A stretch of 38,092 nt of DNA from an uncultured Thermomicrobiales bacterium (lineage in GTDB: Bacteria; Chloroflexota; Chloroflexia; Thermomicrobiales; UBA6265): positions 1 through 38,092 of the forward strand of contig CADCWG010000063.1 in the NCBI GenBank assembly GCA_902806335.1. Reading direction: 5' to 3'. Both the position numbers and the translations under genes were made by a program. The notes under the pieces are model-generated. The model saw only the letters and a program-made list of their open reading frames with translations. It was not told the DNA's origin and searched no databases. This document shows positions 33,598 to 38,092 of this stretch, in pieces. Position 1 is the stretch's first letter. Every line of letters starts with the position of its first letter.

Positions 33598-34368
33598 TCA
33601 GCCGCTCGGCGCGTAGCCGCCGTAGACGGCGTGGCCGGCGCGGACCCAGAAGGCGTCGACGCCCTCGTAGCCGGCCCCGGCGAGCCAGGCGAGCTGGTCC
33701 GGCAGGGGCGAGGGCTTGTCGAAGGCCGGGTCCGGGTGCTCGTAGAGGTTCCACCGCTCGTCGAGGAAGCGGGTGTGGGCGCGCAGGTCGCCCGTCGTCT
33801 CGATCGACTGGCGGCGGACCTCGGCGTCCCAGGCCCGGGCCATGTGCCGGCGGCCCGGCTCGGAGGTGGGCTCGACCAGGTCGGCGATCAGGAGCGCGCC
33901 GCCGGGGGCGAGCCGTTCCCGGACGCGGTCGAAGAACGCCCGTTTGGCGGGACCGTCGAGGTGGTGGATCGCCAGGCTGCTGACGACGCAGCGCAGGCCG
34001 CCGGGGAGATCGTCCAACCAGCCGGGGTCGTCGAGCCGGAACTCCCGAGACTCGTACCGCCCGGAGAACGGCGTGAGCAACGCGGCCGCGGCGGCGAGCA
34101 TCGCCGACGAGCCGTCGAGGACGTGCATCCGCGCCCCCGGGAAGCGGCTCAGGATCGCCGCGGTCAGCCAGCCCTGCCCGGCCGCGACATCGGCGCCGAC
34201 GAACGCCTCGTCGGGGCCGGCCGGGATCAGGTCGACGATCACCTCGGCGATCTCGTCGCGCCGCGGGGTGAAGGCCCGGCCGAGATCGACGAAGAGGGCG
34301 GACGCCTCCTCGCTCCACCCCGCGCCTTCCCCCGGCGTGTGACCGTCGTTCGCCCCGTGGGTCATCAT
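33598..34368 (-). CDS. Class I SAM-dependent methyltransferase
   Basis: A 256-residue Rossmann methyltransferase (Methyltransf_25/UbiE-like). SAM-binding motif I reads FVGADVAAGQGWLTAAIL, followed by ARMHVLDGSSAMLAAAA (motif II acidic residue), VVSSLAIHHLDGPAKRAFFDRV, and LAPGGALLIADLVEPT. The conserved Gly-rich loop has AAG instead of the usual GCG. The C-terminal half (HTRFLDERWNLYEHPD) may define the substrate, which is unknown. The start is ATG 34368 with GGGGAGG seven bases upstream. Divergent from the ABC operon and convergent with proline dehydrogenase. Confidence 0.9.
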   Translation of the reverse strand: MMTHGANDGHTPGEGAGWSEEASALFVDLGRAFTPRRDEIAEVIVDLIPAGPDEAFVGADVAAGQGWLTAAILSRFPGARMHVLDGSSAMLAAAAALLTPFSGRYESREFRLDDPGWLDDLPGGLRCVVSSLAIHHLDGPAKRAFFDRVRERLAPGGALLIADLVEPTSEPGRRHMARAWDAEVRRQSIETTGDLRAHTRFLDERWNLYEHPDPAFDKPSPLPDQLAWLAGAGYEGVDAFWVRAGHAVYGGYAPSG

Positions 34369-34473
34369 GTCGCCTCCCCTGGCCGCGCTCGGTGCCCGCT
34401 CGGGCGTCGGCGCGGCGCCACAGCGATCGGCGCCGGCCCGTGGCGGGAACGTCGCCGCCGTCGCTGTGCCGGC

Positions 34474-34502
34474 TTGACACGGACAAACATGCGTTCTAGG
34501 TT
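34474..34502 (+). promoter_or_regulatory. Promoter of the ABC exporter operon, with overlapping palindromes
   Basis: TTGACA (34474-34479), a 17-base spacer and TAGGTT (34497-34502): the best -35 match in the window, oriented toward the ATPase gene. The spacer holds AAACATGCGTTC, one mismatch from a GAAC-N4-GTTC inverted repeat of the LexA/DinR type. A perfect palindrome TGTCCGGACA (34502-34511) covers the likely transcription start. Repressor control is therefore plausible but unproven. Confidence 0.55.
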
Positions 34503-34661
34503 GTCCGGACAGAACCGGTCGGGCGAACCGGCACCCACCACGAGGGTGGGGGTCAGATCGCGAGGCGTCGTGACGGTCGCCTGGGCCCGGGCGGATCCCC
34601 TCAGCGCGACGCCCCCCGCGATGTCCGCGCGATCCGTGCCCCGCGCTCGGCCCCGGAGAGG

Positions 34662-35801
34662 ATGATCTCCCCCTTGGCGACCCGTGTCCCGACCGCGCCC
34701 GATCCGACGCTGCGGGGGGCCGCCACCCGCGACGCGACCATCTCGGTGCGAGGGCTGCGGAAGACCTACGCCGTGCCGGAGCGGGAGGCCGGGGCGGTCG
34801 CGGCGGTCCGGAGCCTGGTTCGACGCACGACCCGGGAGGTGCCGGCGGTCGCCGATGTGGGCTTCGCGATCGCGCCGGGCGAGGTCGTCGGGTTCCTCGG
34901 GCCCAATGGGGCCGGCAAGACGACGACCCTCAAGGTGCTCGCCGGGCTGCTCCACCCCTCGGCCGGTGAGGTGACCGTGCTCGGCCACGTTCCGTGGCGG
35001 CGGGATCGCGCCTACCTTGCCCAGATCACGCTGGTGATGGGGCAGCGCAACCAGCTCCACTGGGACATCCCGGTGGGCGACTCCTTCGTCCTCAACCGGG
35101 CGATCTACCGGATCCCGGAGCGGCAGTACCGAGAGACCGTCGACGAGCTGGTCGATCTGCTGGGACTGGAGGAGCTCCTGCCGAAGCCGGTCCGCAACCT
35201 CTCGCTCGGCGAGCGGATGAAGTGCGAGCTGGCGGCGGCGCTGCTGCACCGACCCAGGGTGCTCTTCCTCGACGAGCCGACGCTCGGGCTCGACGTCTCG
35301 GCCCAGCGCCGCATCCGCGCCTTCGTCGCCGAGTACAACCGCCGCCACGAGGCGACCGTCCTGCTCACCAGCCACTACATGGCCGACGTCGAGGCGCTCT
35401 GCCAGCGGGTGATCGTGATCCACCGCGGCCGGCTCCTCTACGACGGCGACCTGACGGGGCTGGTCGCCCGCTTCGCGCCGGACAAGACCGTGGTGGTCGA
35501 GCTCGCGGGGGACGCCGCCCCCGAGCTCGACCTGGCGGCCTACGGGGAGGTGGTGCGGCGCGACGGTGGGCAGGTCGCGTTCCGGGTGCCGAAGGCGGCG
35601 GCCGCGGCCGTGGTCGGGCGGCTGCTGGCCGAGCTGCCGGTGGTCGACCTGACCGTCGAGGACCCGCCGGTCGAGGACATCATCGAGCGGGTCTTCCGCG
35701 AGGGCGGCGCCCAGGGCGACGTCGCGTCGCCGCCGGACGGGGCGGCTGCCCGCGAGCCGTCCGACGGCGCGGTGGCCGTCCCCGCCGGGGTCAGCCGGTG
35801 A
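34662..35801 (+). CDS. ABC exporter ATP-binding protein (COG4586-type)
   Basis: A 379-residue ATPase energising an ABC-2 exporter. Motifs: Walker A GPNGAGKTT, Q-loop region LVMGQRNQLHWDIP (characteristic of the COG4586 group), signature LSLGERMKCELAAALL, Walker B VLFLDEPTLGLD, and H-loop TSHYM. The N-terminal ~25 residues precede the conserved ISVRGLRKTY strand; the C-terminal ~80 residues are the regulatory extension, ending in a low-complexity tail. Transported substrate unknown. At ATG 34662 the GGAGAGG lies directly against the codon, so the true start might be TTG 34674. It overlaps the first permease gene by 4 bases (GTGA), indicating translational coupling. Confidence 0.93.
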   Translation: MISPLATRVPTAPDPTLRGAATRDATISVRGLRKTYAVPEREAGAVAAVRSLVRRTTREVPAVADVGFAIAPGEVVGFLGPNGAGKTTTLKVLAGLLHPSAGEVTVLGHVPWRRDRAYLAQITLVMGQRNQLHWDIPVGDSFVLNRAIYRIPERQYRETVDELVDLLGLEELLPKPVRNLSLGERMKCELAAALLHRPRVLFLDEPTLGLDVSAQRRIRAFVAEYNRRHEATVLLTSHYMADVEALCQRVIVIHRGRLLYDGDLTGLVARFAPDKTVVVELAGDAAPELDLAAYGEVVRRDGGQVAFRVPKAAAAAVVGRLLAELPVVDLTVEDPPVEDIIERVFREGGAQGDVASPPDGAAAREPSDGAVAVPAGVSR

Positions 35802-36625
35802 TCGCCGGTCGGGCCGCCGGACCGCGGGCGCTGCTCGGGCTCTACCGGGCCCAGTTCGCGGTCCACCTCGCCGCCCAGATGCAGTACCGCGTGATGCTGG
35901 CGATCTGGCTGATCGGCCTGGTCCTCCAGCCGCTGATGTATCTGGTCGTCTGGGCGACGGTGGCCCGGTCCCAGGGCGGCGAGGCAGGAGGGTTCACCGC
36001 CGGCCAGTTCGCGGCCTACTTCCTCGTGCTGATGGTCGTCAACCAGCTCACCTTCACCTGGGTGACGGAGGTGACCGAGTATCGGGTGCGGGAGGGCGAG
36101 TTCTCGCCCCTGCTGCTGCGGCCGGTCCACCCGATCCACGCCGACCTCGCCGAGAACCTGACCTACAAGCTGCTCACCCTGACCCTGACCCTGCCGATCG
36201 CGCTCCTGCTCGGCGTCTCCTTCGGCGCGGACTTCTCGCCGCCGGTCTGGGCGGTGGCCGCGTTCGTCCCCGCGCTCGGCCTGGCGGTCGCGCTGCGGTT
36301 CGTGGCCGACTGGCTGGTCGCGCTGCTGGCGTTCTGGGTGACGCGGATGACGGCGATCAACCAGACCTACTCCGTGCTGACGATCTTCCTCACCGGGCAG
36401 ATCGCGCCGCTGTCGCTGTTTCCCGAGCCGGTCCGCGTCGTCGCGGCCGTCCTGCCGTTTCGCTGGATGGTCGCGTTCCCGGTCGAGCTCCTCCTCGGGC
36501 GGCTGTCGGCGCGCGAGACGCTGGTCGGGTTCGGGGCGCAGGCGGTCTGGCTGGTGGTGCTCGTGGCGGTGCTGCCGTGGGCGTGGCGGGCCGGGGTCCG
36601 GCGCTACTCGGCGGTCGGCGCGTGA
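35798..36625 (+). CDS. ABC-2 type exporter permease, first subunit (COG4587-like)
   Basis: A 275-residue inner-membrane permease with six predicted helices. Family-like segments: AAQMQYRVMLAIWLIGLVLQPLMYLVVWATVA, the conserved cytoplasmic stretch EYRVREGEFSPLLLRPVHPIHAD, and the late segment PEPVRVVAAVLPFRWMVAFPVELLLG. It is the partner of the ATPase upstream and the permease downstream, together matching the COG4586-4587-3694 exporter set. The start is GTG 35798, overlapping the ATPase stop; the open frame continues far upstream but only as an out-of-frame shadow. Confidence 0.9.
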   Translation: MIAGRAAGPRALLGLYRAQFAVHLAAQMQYRVMLAIWLIGLVLQPLMYLVVWATVARSQGGEAGGFTAGQFAAYFLVLMVVNQLTFTWVTEVTEYRVREGEFSPLLLRPVHPIHADLAENLTYKLLTLTLTLPIALLLGVSFGADFSPPVWAVAAFVPALGLAVALRFVADWLVALLAFWVTRMTAINQTYSVLTIFLTGQIAPLSLFPEPVRVVAAVLPFRWMVAFPVELLLGRLSARETLVGFGAQAVWLVVLVAVLPWAWRAGVRRYSAVGA

Positions 36626-36665
36626 GCCGGGGGGCGCCGCGGGTGGCCCGGGGAGGGGCGGCGCG

Positions 36666-37451
36666 ATGAGCCGCCTGCGCCTGGTCGGGGTCTTCCTGCG
36701 GCTCGGGGTGCTCAACGAGCTCCAGTACCGGGCCAACTTCTGGATCCAGCTCATCCGCTCGCTGGTTAACCTGGCGACGGCGCTGGCCGGACTCGGCGTC
36801 GTCTTCAGCCAGGCCACGACGCTGGACGGGTGGCGGCAAGACGAGCTGCTGGCGCTGGTCGGCGTCTACTTCCTGGTCGGGGCCGGGGTCAACCTGGTGT
36901 TCCTGCCGAGCATGAGCCAGTTCATCGGCGACGTCCGCAAAGGCACGCTCGACTACGTGCTGACCAAGCCGGAGGACGCCCAGCTCCTGGTCAGCATCCG
37001 GCGCGTGGACATATGGCGGCTGATCGACGTGGCGATGGGGTTCGGCGTGAACGGGGTCGCGCTCGCCCGCCTGGGCAGCGACCTCGGACCGGGGCGGGCG
37101 GCCGCGTTCGGGCTGACGCTGCTGGCGGGCGGGGCGATCGTCTACAGCTTCCTGCTCGCGCTGGCGACCACCGCGTTCTGGTTCGTCCGGGTCGAGAACA
37201 TCCTCGTCGTCTTCCAGAGCATGTACGTCGCTGGCCGGTGGCCGGTCGGGATCTACCCGCCGTGGCTGCGCGGAACGCTGACGTTCGTGGTCCCGATCGC
37301 CTTCGCGATCACCGTCCCCGCCAGCGCGCTGGTCGGCCGCCTGGACTGGCCGACGCTGGTCGGCACGGTCGTGCTGGCGGCGGCGATGCTGGCGTTCTCG
37401 CGTTGGTTCTGGTCGGTCGGCGTCCGGCACTATTCCGGCGCGTCCGCCTGA
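36666..37451 (+). CDS. ABC-2 type exporter permease, second subunit (COG3694-like)
   Basis: A 261-residue permease with about six helices. Hallmarks: LGVLNELQYRANFWIQLIRSLVNLATALAGLGVVF, the loop GDVRKGTLDYVLTKPEDAQLLVSIR (equivalent to the EGEFSPLLLRP loop of the first permease), and a terminal helix with FWSVGVRHYSGASA; both permeases end in RRYS/RHYSG-like sequence. The start is ATG 36666 with GAGGGG upstream, 41 bases after the first permease. It forms the heterodimeric channel of the exporter (inferred from the family). The operon appears to end here. Confidence 0.9.
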   Translation: MSRLRLVGVFLRLGVLNELQYRANFWIQLIRSLVNLATALAGLGVVFSQATTLDGWRQDELLALVGVYFLVGAGVNLVFLPSMSQFIGDVRKGTLDYVLTKPEDAQLLVSIRRVDIWRLIDVAMGFGVNGVALARLGSDLGPGRAAAFGLTLLAGGAIVYSFLLALATTAFWFVRVENILVVFQSMYVAGRWPVGIYPPWLRGTLTFVVPIAFAITVPASALVGRLDWPTLVGTVVLAAAMLAFSRWFWSVGVRHYSGASA

Positions 37452-37471
37452 CGGCCGAGCGGGGCCGCTCG

Positions 37472-37547
37472 AGGGTGACGCTGGGAGGCGCCGGAGCCCG
37501 GCAAGGGTGCCGCTGGGTGGCGCCGACGCGCGGCAAGGGCGCCGCGG
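37472..37547. repeat. 32-base tandem repeat between exporter operon and DUF1232 gene
   Basis: Units start at 37472, 37504 and 37536 (partial) with consensus AGGGTGMCGCTGGGWGGCGC then CGGCA. Two full copies and about 12 bases of a third. It lies in the non-coding gap just after the permease stop. Confidence 0.7.
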
Positions 37548-37593
37548 TCGCGCGCAGTCGTCGGCCGCCGGTCCTTTGTGGAGGAGGTTCACC

Positions 37594-38092
37594 ATGGCGC
37601 AGCCGCCGACGGGCAACCACGCGCTGGATAAGGGGTCGGACGCCGAGGGGGTCCCCCCAGCCGATCCCATCCGCATCGACGTCGGGCAGCAGGGGGACGC
37701 GGCGTCCGACGGGTCGCCCCTGCCCCGGCTCTGGGAGGCGGTCCGCCGGATGCCGCGCTACGCCCAACTGATCGCCGGGCTGGCGACCGATCCCCGGGTG
37801 CCGAAGGGCGCGAAGGCGGCCCTGGCCGTCGGCGGCGCCTACGCCGTCTCGCCGATCGATCTCGTGCCGGGGATCATCCCCGTCGCCGGCCAGCTCGACG
37901 ACCTCTACGTGCTGCTGCGGGCGGTCCGGCGGGCGATCCGGGAGAGCCCGCCCGAGGCCGCGAGCGAGCACCTGGCTCGGGCCGGCCTGGCGATCGGCGA
38001 CATCGACGCCGACCTGAAGACGGTGCGTGACACCGTGCGCTGGCTGGTGGTCCGCGGCGCCCAGGCCGGTGGGCGGGCCGCGGCCACCGGCG
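37594..38092 (+). CDS. DUF1232/YkvA-like protein, 3' end cut by window edge
   Basis: 166 residues are visible without a stop. After a ~45-residue polar N-terminus comes the DUF1232 signature: DPRVPKGAKAALAVGGAYAV followed by SPIDLVPGIIPVAGQLDDLYVLLRAVR, a short amphipathic or membrane-associated hairpin found in YkvA-type proteins of unknown role. The remainder (residues ~105 onward) is polar and helical. The start at ATG 37594 has GAGGAGG six bases upstream, strong for this genome. A 140-base gap with tandem repeats separates it from the exporter operon. Confidence 0.88.
   Translation, partial: MAQPPTGNHALDKGSDAEGVPPADPIRIDVGQQGDAASDGSPLPRLWEAVRRMPRYAQLIAGLATDPRVPKGAKAALAVGGAYAVSPIDLVPGIIPVAGQLDDLYVLLRAVRRAIRESPPEAASEHLARAGLAIGDIDADLKTVRDTVRWLVVRGAQAGGRAAATG

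Noticed and set aside
1-38092. Many long open frames antisense to or overlapping the listed genes
   Set aside because: In very G+C-rich DNA stop codons are rare, so shadow frames are long. Their translations are Arg/Pro/Gly/Ala-rich without family motifs or ribosome-binding sites.
1-38092. tRNA, rRNA, tmRNA and insertion-sequence searches by eye
   Set aside because: No T-loop (GGTTCGAATCC-like) with matching acceptor arms, no rRNA conserved strings and no transposase motifs were found; a covariance-model scan could still reveal something missed.

Overview
The window is 38 kb of very G+C-rich bacterial chromosome with ordinary single-copy housekeeping and accessory genes. I see no phage, plasmid, insertion sequence, CRISPR array, rRNA or tRNA. 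My best guess at the source is a Chloroflexota bacterium (Thermomicrobia-like). The reasons are the extreme G+C, the gene mix (NTF2-like-domain penicillin-binding protein, COG4586/4587/3694-type ABC exporter, stand-alone proline dehydrogenase, MauE-redoxin fusion) and short palindromes of the GTAGGGGC...GCCCCTAC type. The assignment rests on composition and family recognition only; a high-G+C actinobacterial lineage is not excluded.

Layout, left to right. Positions 1-3605: 3'-truncated purD (-), a small unknown protein, an ATP-grasp ligase and a DUF1349 protein (+). 4444-7851: an EamA transporter (-) divergent from a membrane-anchored MutS-family ATPase (+). 8350-10902: a run of minus-strand genes (O-methyltransferase, GNAT acetyltransferase, small two-helix membrane protein, YggT). 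11651-17178: plus-strand genes for an alpha/beta-hydrolase/DUF664 fusion, a MauE-TlpA-TlpA redox fusion and dihydroxy-acid dehydratase (ilvD). 17790-24682: a Thr/Pro-rich tail-anchored protein (-), a PAP2-type lipid phosphatase/transferase (+), an MBL-fold hydrolase and an HD phosphohydrolase (-), and an MFS transporter (+). 25184-32020: minus-strand genes for two GNAT proteins, a class B penicillin-binding protein and a two-domain cold-shock protein with a Gly/Tyr/Ser-rich tail. 32409-37451: proline dehydrogenase (+), a SAM methyltransferase (-) and a three-gene ABC-2 exporter operon (+). 37594-38092: a truncated DUF1232/YkvA-like gene (+).

The genes are mostly single transcription units. 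The clear operon is the ABC exporter: ATPase and first permease overlap by 4 bases and the second permease follows within 41 bases. Other likely co-transcribed sets are OMT/GNAT on the minus strand and GNAT/PBP near 28 kb.

The most striking non-gene signal is a dispersed repeat of roughly 120-230 bases, rich in palindromes and with inverted terminal sequences. At least seven copies are present. Every copy lies in a convergent (tail-to-tail) gap, and five of the six convergent gaps carry it. The sixth carries an exact inverted pair of a different 24-base palindrome. I saw no copy of the element in divergent or tandem gaps. This looks like a MITE/BIME-like element kept as, or acting as, a bidirectional 3'-end element.
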